Source of the DNA: Soonwooa sp032078105
Lineage (GTDB): Bacteria; Bacteroidota; Bacteroidia; Flavobacteriales; Weeksellaceae
DNA length: 64,000 nt
Reading direction: 5' to 3'
Assembly: GCA_046269235.1 (NCBI GenBank)
Contig: JBJZOS010000006.1
Location: forward strand, 62,001 to 126,000
Made by a program: the position numbers and the translations under genes. Position 1 is the stretch's first letter. Each line of letters begins with the position of its first letter. The notes below the pieces were generated by a model. That model worked only from the letters and a program-made list of their open reading frames with translations. It ran no database searches and was not told where the DNA came from. Below, piece by piece: positions 26,202 to 35,300 of this stretch.

Positions 26202-26282
26202 ACTTCACTTCTGTAATGTTGATTTTGCGAGAGCGATTAGAAATCCTTAGCTTTGTCAACGTTCTAAAAGTGAAGTTTTTTA
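26202..26282 (+). terminator. Structured terminator between DAHP synthase and rsgA
   Basis: An outer 9-bp stem ACTTCACTT (26202-26210) / AAGTGAAGT (26268-26276) encloses an inner pair GTTGA / TCAAC and runs into T6. The loop of about 57 bases is unusually long for a simple terminator, so this may be a structured 3' UTR or small RNA with its own terminator stem. Confidence 0.5.
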
Positions 26283-26292
26283 TTTATAATTA

Positions 26293-27219
26293 ATGCAAGG
26301 AATCGTCATTAAATCCACAGGAAGTTGGTATCAGGTTTTGGAAGAGTCTGAGAAAAAAATCTATGAAGCACGCATCAGAGGAAAATTCAAACTGATTAAA
26401 ACCAGATTGACAAATCCTTTGGCAGTGGGCGATTCGGTAGAGTTTACTTTGGAGCAAGATGACATTGCTTGGATTACTAAAATCTTTCCTCGCAAGAATT
26501 ATATTATTCGAAAGTCGGTTAATCTTTCTAAAGAAGCGCACATTATTGCTTCTAATATGGATTTGGCTTGTATTATTTTTACATTAAAACATCCGGAGAC
26601 TTCCTTGGGGTTTCTAGATCGCTTTCTGGCGTGTTGCGAATCCTATGATATAAAACCATTAATTTTATTTAATAAAGTTGATGTGCTATCTGACGAAGAG
26701 TTAGAAATCTTAAATGAGATGCAAGCAATCTACTCTGAAATCGGTTATGACAGCCTAGAAATTTCTTCGTATGCACATCTAAATCTTGAAGTTTTAAAAG
26801 ACTTTATTAAGGATAGAACTTCGTTATTCTTCGGTCATTCGGGAAGTGGAAAGTCGACGTTGGTGAATGCGTTACAACCTGATCTTAACATTAAAACTGG
26901 CGAAATATCGGATGTCCATCTTAAAGGAAAACATACGACAACTTTTGCGCAAATGCACTTTTGGAATTTTGGAGGAAGTGTAATCGATACGCCTGGTGTG
27001 CGAGAGTTTGCGTTGATCGATGTTGAAAAAGAGGAGATTCAACATTATTTTCCAGAGATTTTTAGAATGTCGCAAAATTGTAAATTTCATAATTGCTTAC
27101 ATATTAATGAACCTAAATGTGCGGTCCTTGATGCTGTCGAAAATGACGTAATCGAAGGCAGTCGCTATATTAACTATCTAAAATTAATGGAAGAAGCAGA
27201 AGAACAACAAGTAAAATAA
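26293..27219 (+). CDS. rsgA: Ribosome small-subunit GTPase RsgA (YjeQ/EngC)
   Basis: A GTPase that checks late 30S assembly. The 308-residue protein has an N-terminal OB fold (GIVIKSTGSWYQV), then a circularly permuted GTPase in which G4 (FNKVD) precedes G1 (GHSGSGKSTLVNAL, near residue 182) and G3 (DTPGVREFAL). A C-terminal zinc finger follows with the CKFHNCLHINEPKC pattern of Cys-His ligands. The ATG start fits the family. It lies 116 bases beyond the DAHP synthase gene and a structured terminator, so it is probably independent. Confidence 0.95.
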   Translation: MQGIVIKSTGSWYQVLEESEKKIYEARIRGKFKLIKTRLTNPLAVGDSVEFTLEQDDIAWITKIFPRKNYIIRKSVNLSKEAHIIASNMDLACIIFTLKHPETSLGFLDRFLACCESYDIKPLILFNKVDVLSDEELEILNEMQAIYSEIGYDSLEISSYAHLNLEVLKDFIKDRTSLFFGHSGSGKSTLVNALQPDLNIKTGEISDVHLKGKHTTTFAQMHFWNFGGSVIDTPGVREFALIDVEKEEIQHYFPEIFRMSQNCKFHNCLHINEPKCAVLDAVENDVIEGSRYINYLKLMEEAEEQQVK

Positions 27220-27284
27220 TCTTTTTTAAATATTTTAATTTCTAAATGTCATCAAGTAGGATTTGATGACAACAATTGGGTGAT

Positions 27285-27312
27285 AAAAAAAAGAATAACA
27301 ACTTTCGTTATT
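27285..27312 (-). terminator. Terminator for the serine/DUF1015 unit
   Basis: Read on the minus strand: stem AATAAC / GTTATT with a 7-base loop, one C, then eight T. It lies 28 bases beyond the DUF1015 stop codon and ends the serA-DUF1015 transcript. Confidence 0.6.
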
Positions 27313-27339
27313 ATCCTTTATAATATATTCTATTTAAAA

Positions 27340-28584
27340 TTATTTCATATCGTACATCATTAATGCGGTGATAAGTTTCGGTTCGATATAGGTACACTTT
27401 GGTGGCATTTTAATCTTTCTATCAGATATCTTTATCAAATCCTGAAAGCTTACAGGATAGACTCCAAAACCAGCTTGGTATTTTCCAGAATCTACTTTTT
27501 CCTTAATTCTTTCAATGCTTTCTTTGGTTGAGTTACCTTTGATGTAATCTGTTTTTTCAGCACGTTTTTCTTCGGTGTCAAGCTTTAAAATCTTTTCAAA
27601 AACATACTTTTCAAGCAGATAATGATCCATATCGTTAATTTCTTTTTCGGAAAGACGTATGTCATGTTTAACATGAAGACTGTAGAATTTACCATCCAAG
27701 TACATGCTAATATGGAATTTTTGAGAAGGATAGTAGATCTCTCCGCCTTTCTCGTGGATTTGGAAATATTGCGCCAAATCTTCTAGTAGAGCTTCTTTAC
27801 TTACGCCATTTAGATCTTTTATAAGTCTATTGTAATCGTGGATTTTAATCGATTGGTTGGAGACAATAAAGCTGTATACAAAGTTGAAATGCTCACTGCC
27901 AGAATATTTTTTATTTTTTTCGCGAAGGCGTTTTGCGTGCTCGGCAACACTACCAATACGGTGGTGACCATCTGCAATGTAGAAAGAATCAATAGGATCT
28001 AATACTTCTTTAAACTGTTGAAGCTTTAGGCGGTTGTCAATTTTCCACATTTTATGTCGTACGCCACGATCATCAAGATAGTTAAGGATTGGTACGTTTT
28101 TTTGCTCATGGGACATTAGAAGTTCCACTTTTGCGTTCGCATTATAAGTCAAAAGTACAGGTTCTGCTTGGATGTGTACTTTGTCGAGATAATGTGCCAT
28201 TTTTAATTTACGTTCGGTAATGGTAGACTCATGTTTTTTGATTTTACCATTAAGGAAATCATCGACACTTACTAAGCCAAGAAGACCTCGGAAGCTATGC
28301 TTATTTGGCATAATCTGTTCGTACAGATAGTAGGAAGAATCGTCTTGCATTAGTTTTTTTGCATCCAGTAACTCTTCAAAGTTAGCACGAACTTTTCTTA
28401 AGTTGCGGTCAACATCTTTAGACTTGCTGACAATAGCAGGTTTTATCATTTGGACGTAAGAATCCTCAACATTGGCTTTATTGTTAATTTCTTCCTGGGA
28501 ATAGTTATCTAGAGAAGGTGTAGGGAAGGTGTCCAAAATCTCTGGACGAGGTCTTACACCTCTAAAAGCTTTGAAAGTTGGCAT
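27340..28584 (-). CDS. DUF1015 protein linked to serine biosynthesis
   Basis: A 414-residue protein of the DUF1015 family. The start contains AFRGVRPRPE, and the central YIADGHHRIGSVAEHAK carries a DGHHR motif. A long, charged C-terminal part follows. Its ATG overlaps the serA stop by one base, so the two are translationally coupled. This neighbourhood (serC, serA, DUF1015) is known in Bacteroidota and links it to serine metabolism. The GxHR core recalls ParB/sulfiredoxin-fold proteins, which include a free-serine kinase, but that is inference. No phosphoserine phosphatase gene is seen nearby. Confidence 0.85.
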   Translation of the reverse strand: MPTFKAFRGVRPRPEILDTFPTPSLDNYSQEEINNKANVEDSYVQMIKPAIVSKSKDVDRNLRKVRANFEELLDAKKLMQDDSSYYLYEQIMPNKHSFRGLLGLVSVDDFLNGKIKKHESTITERKLKMAHYLDKVHIQAEPVLLTYNANAKVELLMSHEQKNVPILNYLDDRGVRHKMWKIDNRLKLQQFKEVLDPIDSFYIADGHHRIGSVAEHAKRLREKNKKYSGSEHFNFVYSFIVSNQSIKIHDYNRLIKDLNGVSKEALLEDLAQYFQIHEKGGEIYYPSQKFHISMYLDGKFYSLHVKHDIRLSEKEINDMDHYLLEKYVFEKILKLDTEEKRAEKTDYIKGNSTKESIERIKEKVDSGKYQAGFGVYPVSFQDLIKISDRKIKMPPKCTYIEPKLITALMMYDMK

Positions 28585-29543
28585 TATTCTAATTCCTTTT
28601 TGATGTTGATGATTTGGTCTGCAAGCTCTAACCCGATACGCTCTTGTGCATCTATGGTATTACCACCAATATGAGGTGACAAGGATAAAGCTGGATTCAT
28701 AAGTAGCGGCAATTCTGGTTTTGGTTCGCTCTCGAATACGTCCAAAGCGGCACCAGCCACTTTACCATTTTCTATATAGTCTACTAGAGCCACTTCATTA
28801 ATCACACCTCCACGCGCTGCATTAGCTATAAAGACGCCATCTTTCATCATTTCGAACTGAGGAGCATCAATAATATAGGACTCTAATTTGCTTGTGTTGA
28901 CTGTGATAAAATTTGATTTTTGTAGCACTTCATCTAAATTTACAGATTTTAGTTCAAACTTTAAGCTTTGACCATCAAAAAAATTAAGTTCTACGATTTC
29001 TGTTTTTGGCGTTCTGTTATAAGCAACAATGTTCATTCCTAATGAAATCCCTATTTTAGCTACTTCTATGCCTATTTTACCAAGACCAATGATACCTAGC
29101 GTTTTCCCTGAAAGTTCATAAGCTTTTGCAAAGGATTTTTTAAGGCTATCAAATTTAGTATCACCTTCTAGAGGCATTAATCGGTTAGATTCGTGAAGGT
29201 TTCTCGCTAATGAAAAGAAATGTGCAAAAATCAACTCTGCAACAGATTTGCAAGAAGCAGTTGGCGTGTTAATGACATAAAGACCATTGTCAATTGCATA
29301 TTCTACATCGATGTTGTCCATCCCGATACCGCCTCTGCCAATAATCTTTAGGCTAGGTGCAGCATCGATAAGTTCTGCACGTGCTTGTGTTGCACTTCTT
29401 ACAAGTAATACATCAACTTGGTTATCATTGATGAACTTTGCAAGTTGCTCAGGAGCGACACGGTTGGTAAGTACTTCGATACCTGCGTCAGTTAGTCTGT
29501 CTATTGCGGATTGAGAAATCCCATCATTTGCTAAAACTTTCAT
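28584..29543 (-). CDS. serA: D-3-phosphoglycerate dehydrogenase (short type)
   Basis: Oxidises 3-phosphoglycerate to phosphohydroxypyruvate, the entry to serine synthesis. The 319-residue protein is the short form without the C-terminal ACT regulatory domain of E. coli SerA, so direct serine feedback through ACT is not expected. The NAD fold shows LGIIGLGKIGIEVAKI (about 145-160), with active-site residues in FIANAARGGVINEVALVDY, ALDVFESEP and SPHIGGNT. It has its own promoter (29607-29637) downstream of the serC terminator, and a leader of about 55-60 bases. Confidence 0.93.
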   Translation of the reverse strand: MKVLANDGISQSAIDRLTDAGIEVLTNRVAPEQLAKFINDNQVDVLLVRSATQARAELIDAAPSLKIIGRGGIGMDNIDVEYAIDNGLYVINTPTASCKSVAELIFAHFFSLARNLHESNRLMPLEGDTKFDSLKKSFAKAYELSGKTLGIIGLGKIGIEVAKIGISLGMNIVAYNRTPKTEIVELNFFDGQSLKFELKSVNLDEVLQKSNFITVNTSKLESYIIDAPQFEMMKDGVFIANAARGGVINEVALVDYIENGKVAGAALDVFESEPKPELPLLMNPALSLSPHIGGNTIDAQERIGLELADQIINIKKELE

Positions 29544-29606
29544 TGTTTAGTGTTTGGTGTGGATAATCAGTTGCCTGATAGATTCTGTTTAGTTTTTAAA
29601 ATTGCA

Positions 29607-29637
29607 CAAAAATACGAAAGTTTAAAAAACTAGCCAA
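29607..29637 (-). promoter_or_regulatory. Promoter of serA (TTG-N20-TATTTTTG)
   Basis: On the minus strand TTG (29635-29637) and TATTTTTG (29607-29614) are 20 bases apart, a full match to the Bacteroidota consensus. It lies between the serC terminator and the serA start, so serA-DUF1015 can be transcribed separately from serC. Confidence 0.65.
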
Positions 29638-29667
29638 TATATTTTTGTGAATTCATATTAATATAAG

Positions 29668-29699
29668 AAAACGCCCTCTATTATTGAAAATAGAAGGCG
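29668..29699 (-). terminator. Terminator after serC
   Basis: On the minus strand CGCCTTCTATT pairs with AATAGAGGGCG (one U-G pair) around a 6-base loop, followed by TTTTC. The wobble pair exists only in minus-strand RNA (it is C-A on the other strand), which fixes the direction. Confidence 0.7.
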
Positions 29700-29723
29700 A
29701 TTAATTGTTATTTCTTTAAAATA

Positions 29724-30782
29724 TTAAGCGAAGTTTTTCATCACATCGACCAAAATTTGTACACTTTCTATTGGCATTGCATTGTAGATACTTGCTCTAT
29801 AACCGCCAAGGTTTCTGTGTCCGTTAAGACCACTAATGCCGGCAGCTTTCCAAGCAGTGTCAAAAGCTTCTTTTTGGCTTTCATCAGTTAATTTGAAAGA
29901 GACATTCATTAAAGAACGATCTTCTTTTGCCGCATAACCTTCGAATAATGGATTGTTGTCAATCTCATCATAGAGAAGTTTTGCTTTAGCTTCATTTTTA
30001 GCTTCAGCAGCAACGATACCACCATTCTCTTCAAGATGTTTAAGCGTTAAATAAGATACATAAACGGGGAATACTGGAGGTGTATTTAACATAGATTCTT
30101 TAGCAATATGTAGACCTAAATCTAAGTAAGATGGTAGGTTACGACCTGTTTTACCAAGAATGTCTTTTTTGACAACCACTAAAACTGCACCTGCAGGTCC
30201 CATGTTTTTTTGAGCACCAGCATAGATCAAATCAAATTTTGAAAAATCTAATTGACGGCTGAAGATGTCTGACGACATGTCGCAAACCATAAGTGTATCC
30301 ACCTCTGGGAAGCTTTTCATTTGTGTTCCGTAGATCGTGTTGTTGGATGTACAATGGAAGTAGTCATAATCTGCTCCAACTTTGTAATCTTTTGGGATGT
30401 AGCTGTAGTTATCCTCTTTAGAAGAAGCGACTACATCTATGTTGCCTATTTTTTTTGCTTCTTTAATAGCGCCAGCTGCCCACGTCCCAGTATCGGTGTA
30501 AGCGGCTGTACCTTTTTCTGTAAGAAGATTCATAGGCGTCATTAAGAACTGAAGGCTTGCGCCTCCTTGTAGATAAAGCACTTCGTATTCATCGCCAAGA
30601 TTCATTAATCTTTTAACGATCGCTCTTGCTTCGTCCATTACGGCAACAAATTCTTTACTTCTGTGCGAGATTTCTAGCAAAGAAAGTCCCATGCCGTTAA
30701 AATCCAAGATCGCTTCAGAAGCTTTTTTGAAGACTTCTTGTGGAAGGATACTTGGTCCAGCACTGAAATTGTGTTTTTTCAT
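29724..30782 (-). CDS. serC: Phosphoserine aminotransferase
   Basis: PLP enzyme that converts phosphohydroxypyruvate plus glutamate to phosphoserine. The 352-residue length is normal. MKKHNFSAGPSILPQEV is the family start, YLQGGASLQFLM lies in the PLP phosphate site, and YAGAQKNMGPAGAVLVV contains the PLP lysine (near residue 190). NGHRNLGGYRASIYNAMP is the conserved C-terminal substrate segment. It follows the ferredoxin gene on the minus strand by about 36 bases and is probably co-transcribed with it. Confidence 0.95.
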   Translation of the reverse strand: MKKHNFSAGPSILPQEVFKKASEAILDFNGMGLSLLEISHRSKEFVAVMDEARAIVKRLMNLGDEYEVLYLQGGASLQFLMTPMNLLTEKGTAAYTDTGTWAAGAIKEAKKIGNIDVVASSKEDNYSYIPKDYKVGADYDYFHCTSNNTIYGTQMKSFPEVDTLMVCDMSSDIFSRQLDFSKFDLIYAGAQKNMGPAGAVLVVVKKDILGKTGRNLPSYLDLGLHIAKESMLNTPPVFPVYVSYLTLKHLEENGGIVAAEAKNEAKAKLLYDEIDNNPLFEGYAAKEDRSLMNVSFKLTDESQKEAFDTAWKAAGISGLNGHRNLGGYRASIYNAMPIESVQILVDVMKNFA

Positions 30783-30818
30783 TTTATTTTATTAGATTTC
30801 GGTGTCTAAAGTTAACGA

Positions 30819-31169
30819 TTACTCGTTATGTAGAAAAGCTTTTTTTGCTAATAAAGATTCTTCCGACTCTACATGGTCATCGTCTGGCACGCAACAGTCT
30901 ACAGGACATACTGCCGCACATTGTGGCTCTTCGTGGAAGCCTTTACACTCTGTACATTTGTCTGACACGATGAAGTAAACATCGTCACTAACTGGCTCTT
31001 GAGGATCGTTAGCATCTATGGTTAACCCCGATGGCAACGTTACGAGTCCTTCTAGAGCTGTTCCTTCGGAAGCCTTCCAGTCTACTGCACCTTCATAGAT
31101 TGCGTTGTTCGGACATTCTGGTTCGCATGCCCCGCAATTAATACATTCATCAGTTATTTTGATAGCCAT
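30819..31169 (-). CDS. 4Fe-4S dicluster ferredoxin
   Basis: A 116-residue bacterial ferredoxin carrying two cubane clusters: CINCGACEPECP near the N-terminus and CTECKGFHEEPQCAAVCP in the second half, with a roughly 50-residue acidic spacer between. It likely passes low-potential electrons in the cytosol. I chose the ATG at 31169 (MAIKITDEC). A longer reading from a TTG at 31196 is wrong because that TTG is the end of the promoter box TAATTTTG. It is divergent from the acyl-CoA reductase and upstream of serC. Confidence 0.92.
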   Translation of the reverse strand: MAIKITDECINCGACEPECPNNAIYEGAVDWKASEGTALEGLVTLPSGLTIDANDPQEPVSDDVYFIVSDKCTECKGFHEEPQCAAVCPVDCCVPDDDHVESEESLLAKKAFLHNE

Positions 31170-31193
31170 TGCTATATTATTTTTAATTTTGTG

Positions 31194-31201
31194 CAAAATT
31201 A
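31194..31201 (-). promoter_or_regulatory. Putative -7 promoter box for ferredoxin-serC
   Basis: TAATTTTG on the minus strand, about 25 bases upstream of the ferredoxin ATG. Confidence 0.45.
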
Positions 31202-31219
31202 CGAAAAATAAGATAAGTA

Positions 31220-32254
31220 ATGATTAATCAAGATAAAATTTATGGACTGACAAAAGTTGGTAGTTTTTTAAGCAACTATTTAACTCAATCGCCTGATAAT
31301 TACGATACTAAGCAGCAAGAATTACAAGCCATCCTTAAGCAATCAGAAGTAGAAAACCCTTGGTTCGATGAGGCTAATTTGCGTTTTGCTTTAGAAAGTT
31401 GGGCTTCTTTGCTTAATGCCTCAGCCTTAGAAATGTGGTTGGTAAATTATCATTTTGAGGCAAAAAACAAAAGAGTGGGACTTATCTTGGCTGGTAATAT
31501 CCCAATGGTAGGTTGGCATGATGTGATGTCGGTGATCTTGTCTGGCAACATCCCGATTATAAAACTATCTTCTAAAGACCGTTGGTTAATTCCTTTTTTA
31601 TTAAAACTTTGGAAATATAATACCGAGTTTGGCATCAGCTATGAGTTGGTCGAAAAGTTAGAGAATTTTGATGCTGTTATTGCGACAGGTAGCAACAATA
31701 CTGCGCGTTATCTTGAGTATTATTTTAAAAATCATAAAAGTATTATCAGAAAGAACCGAACTTCGGTCGCTGTCGTATCGGAGAAGGATAGCGATGAGGA
31801 CCTTAGAAAACTGGCAGATGATATTTTTATCTATTATGGTCTTGGTTGTCGCAATGTAACACGATTGCTGATCCCAGAAGATTATAAACTCGATCGTCTT
31901 TTTGAAAATTTTATTGGTTATCAATCCATTATTAATCATAATAAATATGCCAATAACTATGATTATAACCGAGCAGTTTTTTTAATGAATCAAGATAAGT
32001 TTTGGGACAATAATTTTGTGATGCTGAAAGAGGATGATAAACTCTTTAGTCCTTTAGCAGTTATCAATTTTAGTCGTTACAAAAACCTAGATGAGGTTAA
32101 GCGTTTTATCAATGATAACGAAGGCGATATACAAACCGTGGTTACTAATCTAGACTTGGGTATAGATACAGTAAAAGTAGGTGAGGCGCAACAACCAGCA
32201 CTAGATACCTATGCTGATAATGTTGATACAATGGCATTTTTGGCAGAATTGTAA
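31220..32254 (+). CDS. Acyl-CoA reductase, LuxC family
   Basis: NADPH-dependent reduction of acyl-CoA or acyl-enzyme to aldehyde; an aldehyde-dehydrogenase-fold protein of 344 residues. Visible segments include GLILAGNIPMVGWHDVMSVI (nucleotide fold, near residue 90), IKLSSKDRWLIPFLLKLW, VIATGSNNTARYLEYYF, and FIYYGLGCRNVTRLLIP, where the Cys would be the acyl-thioester nucleophile. The luciferase genes are absent, so the role is not bioluminescence but more likely lipid or alkane-type metabolism. It is divergent from the ferredoxin, with a 50-base spacer. Confidence 0.85.
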   Translation: MINQDKIYGLTKVGSFLSNYLTQSPDNYDTKQQELQAILKQSEVENPWFDEANLRFALESWASLLNASALEMWLVNYHFEAKNKRVGLILAGNIPMVGWHDVMSVILSGNIPIIKLSSKDRWLIPFLLKLWKYNTEFGISYELVEKLENFDAVIATGSNNTARYLEYYFKNHKSIIRKNRTSVAVVSEKDSDEDLRKLADDIFIYYGLGCRNVTRLLIPEDYKLDRLFENFIGYQSIINHNKYANNYDYNRAVFLMNQDKFWDNNFVMLKEDDKLFSPLAVINFSRYKNLDEVKRFINDNEGDIQTVVTNLDLGIDTVKVGEAQQPALDTYADNVDTMAFLAEL

Positions 32255-32280
32255 ACTATTACTTTACACTTAAACCAAAT

Positions 32281-32314
32281 AAAAAGGAGAAGCTTTAGTA
32301 AGTTTCTCCTTTTA
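32281..32314. terminator. Bidirectional terminator between acyl-CoA reductase and the phosphoesterase fusion
   Basis: A 14-bp stem (AAAAGGAGAAGCTT / AAGTTTCTCCTTTT, one wobble pair) with a TAGT loop, flanked by A and T runs on both sides, in the 65-base convergent gap. It can serve both genes. Confidence 0.85.
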
Positions 32315-32319
32315 TATTT

Positions 32320-35300
32320 TTAAAAATCAACCCCGAATCCTAGGGCAATTCTACCGCCATCACTAGATCGGAAATAGCTAGCTTGTACACCAATTTTGTC
32401 CAAAGCGTTTAGCCAAAGTCCAAGACCATAAGAGTTGTGCCACTTGTCGGTGATTTCGTTGGGGATCCAAACGCGTCCGTAATCAAAACCTGCGAACAGA
32501 CCTACATTTATTGGTAAATAAGCGTTTTTAATAGTTCCTAAATCGAATCTCAAATCTGTGGTTTGATAAAAACTAGATTTACCGTAAAAACGATCGAACC
32601 TATATCCTCTCAAGTTTCGATTGCCACCCAAAGTCGCCATTTGCAAGAACTGATAATCGTTGGATAACAGCCATTTTGCTTCTGCATAAGTGCTGACAAT
32701 TATTTTTTCGTTGTTTGTGATGTAATGGATAAAACCTAATCCTGTCTCGAGAGTAGGAAGTTTGTTATCAGAGTTTTCAAGGTTTTGACGATAGCTAAAG
32801 GCGGCCTTGACTTTCATTCCCAAACTTGGATTTACGTTTTTGTTTAAATTTTCAAAATCAAATTTTAAATCAATTCCTGAAAAATGTTGCGTCTTGAAAA
32901 CTTGTTCGTCCACAACATTTGGAAGACTAATGCGACGATCAGCTGTTTTTTCGATTTTGATAGCTTCGTAGGCTAAATTCGCTGTAAACCAACTAGAATT
33001 TTTTCTCCAATTAATCGAAGGTTTGACATAGAATTCTTTGGCACGAACACGATAAAAATCTTCGTCAAAAATCTTTTCCTCATTAATTGTTAAATTCCCG
33101 ATTCCAAAATAGTTTCTGATAAATCGCGAACTCGTGAATCCTGTATTTAAGCCATAATACCAATTACCAACCAATCTTGGGAAAATGCCTTCGTAAGCGA
33201 TTTCGTAACCTTGAGAACCTGTGAAGTAATTGGTCTTTAGATTGTGTTTTGCAGCAAAAGGATTTCGTTTAAAACCATTTTTAACAAAACCCGTCGTCAT
33301 ACCCAGCACAATTTCATCGTCAGGATTGTAACCAAGATTAGGCGTGGAAGTCCAAAAGCTGTATTTAAGGCGTTTGTAGTTATATTCGTTAAGATCATAA
33401 TCGTCCGTTAACTTCGCCGATGCATTTTTAGAAATTGTATTTTTTTTGGATTTGTAATCATAGATGTTAACACGATTATCTCTTTCGATATTGTAGTTAT
33501 CATGGTTGAGACCGCCCAAAAGACGCAGTTTAATAGGATGGTTTTGATCACCTTTTACAATAAAATCATCGTCGTCGCCCAAAGTGTAAACCCAAATTTC
33601 TGAAGTTTCTTTTTTATTATAAACTTTTTCGAAAGTCAACGCTTCGCCCTCTTTTTTATTTCTAAATATTTGTACTTGCGTTTCATGATTTGGAAGACGT
33701 GTAATTTCGAATCTATCTTTTTTATTAGTTCCCGTCAAAATAACGGTTTTTCTTAAGACTTTATAATAATCGGAAGCGTAGCTTGCAAGATCATTTTTAC
33801 GAAGTTCAAGATTTTGTTTTATAGATTCGATGTCGGCATTTTGTACTTCTTTTGGTAAATTTTTAAAAGCATCTTCGATAACATTCCTTGTTAAATTAGC
33901 TTTAATAAAATCTGCCTCGCGCTTCCAATCTTCTTCGGTTGCATTGTTCGTAAATGCCAAATCTAAAGGGTATGGCTCCATATTAAACCATTTTACATTT
34001 TTGATTTTTGGTCCAAAACTCTGCATGTGACGAAGTCCCGGAAAGTTTAAAAACATTTGGGTTGCCAAGCCATCGTACTTAACAAAAGCTTGGTCACGAT
34101 CTTTAGGAATCGGTGAAATTAAAACCTTGTCGCCAACATTTTTTTGTTCCCATTTCCATTGGTCATAATGTCTGTCCCAATCGCCGATTAACATGTCGAA
34201 AAGACGTGCACGAATGTACGCGGACTCGTCCATTTTGTATTTTTCATCTCTAGCCAAAAGTTTAATGACATCTTCTGTACTCAAGACTTTGTTAGGATTC
34301 TCTTCGGTCTCCGCAGGTCGAACTTCCAGATAATACAATTCGTCTCCAAAACTTTGATTGTAATTACCAAGTGCATTTTGCTTCGGAACATATACCAAAC
34401 TAGGATCAGTATGTCTAACCCCGATAGATTCTGCCAATGCGCCGATTGCTAAAGGTGTGTAAGGGTTAGAAGACGTGTAAAAATCCAACAAAAACTGATC
34501 AGCAAATCCGTCTGCAAAATCGTCAACGACATAACGATCTTTAAAAGCGACAGATTGCAAGAATCTTATGCCACTTTTATGAAGCGCTCGGACGACATAT
34601 TCTCCTTTCGGGGTATCCAATCGCAGAGAGTTGGTCTGATGGCCGCCGCCAGCTCTAGTTGCTTTTGCGCCACCGTAAAGTGTGTCCAAATCCAAGGTCG
34701 GAACCGAAACTTTTGTGCCATACATCTCGCGGTAGTTGTTACCCCAAAGCATTTTATAGAATCCAGACTTTTTGGTGTCTTTTTGATTGTAAATACTTGT
34801 GGTCGTCGTTGCGGGAAAGTCTTTTGGATAATCAGTTTTTGTGCGATTATTAGCTTTTAAAACGGTATGACTAAAAAGCAATTTTTCTTGTTCATTTTCT
34901 CTTCCAAAATAGTCAACGAAAGCTTCTCCTTTTTTTGAAATTTTTAAAACGGCATAACCATTTTGTCCGTAAGAAAAATCATTTGGAAAAATAGCTGCAG
35001 CAGCTTCCGATTTAGATCCAGCACCGCTGATGATTTGGCGGATGTTACCTTGTTCAATATATTGTAGATTGTGATCGTGACCAGAAACAAGGATCACATT
35101 TTCTTTATCAGCAATTAAAGTTTTGATTCGGGCTGCTAATTTTCTATAATTAGGATTTGATAAATCTTGGTGTGTGATACCGCCAGTGGCTCTCATTAGA
35201 TTAATTCCGGTCGCTAAGATTGGCAGCGGAATTTTGTTCTCTAAAGGGAATAATTGCTTTTCCATCGAGTAATAACCGCCATGCGAGCCGTGGTCAATTA

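Noticed and set aside
29558..29566. A perfect DnaA-box-like TGTGGATAA in the serA leader
   Set aside because: It is a single site within a short leader, far from dnaA, and no cluster surrounds it. Nine-base matches occur by chance in a window of this size.
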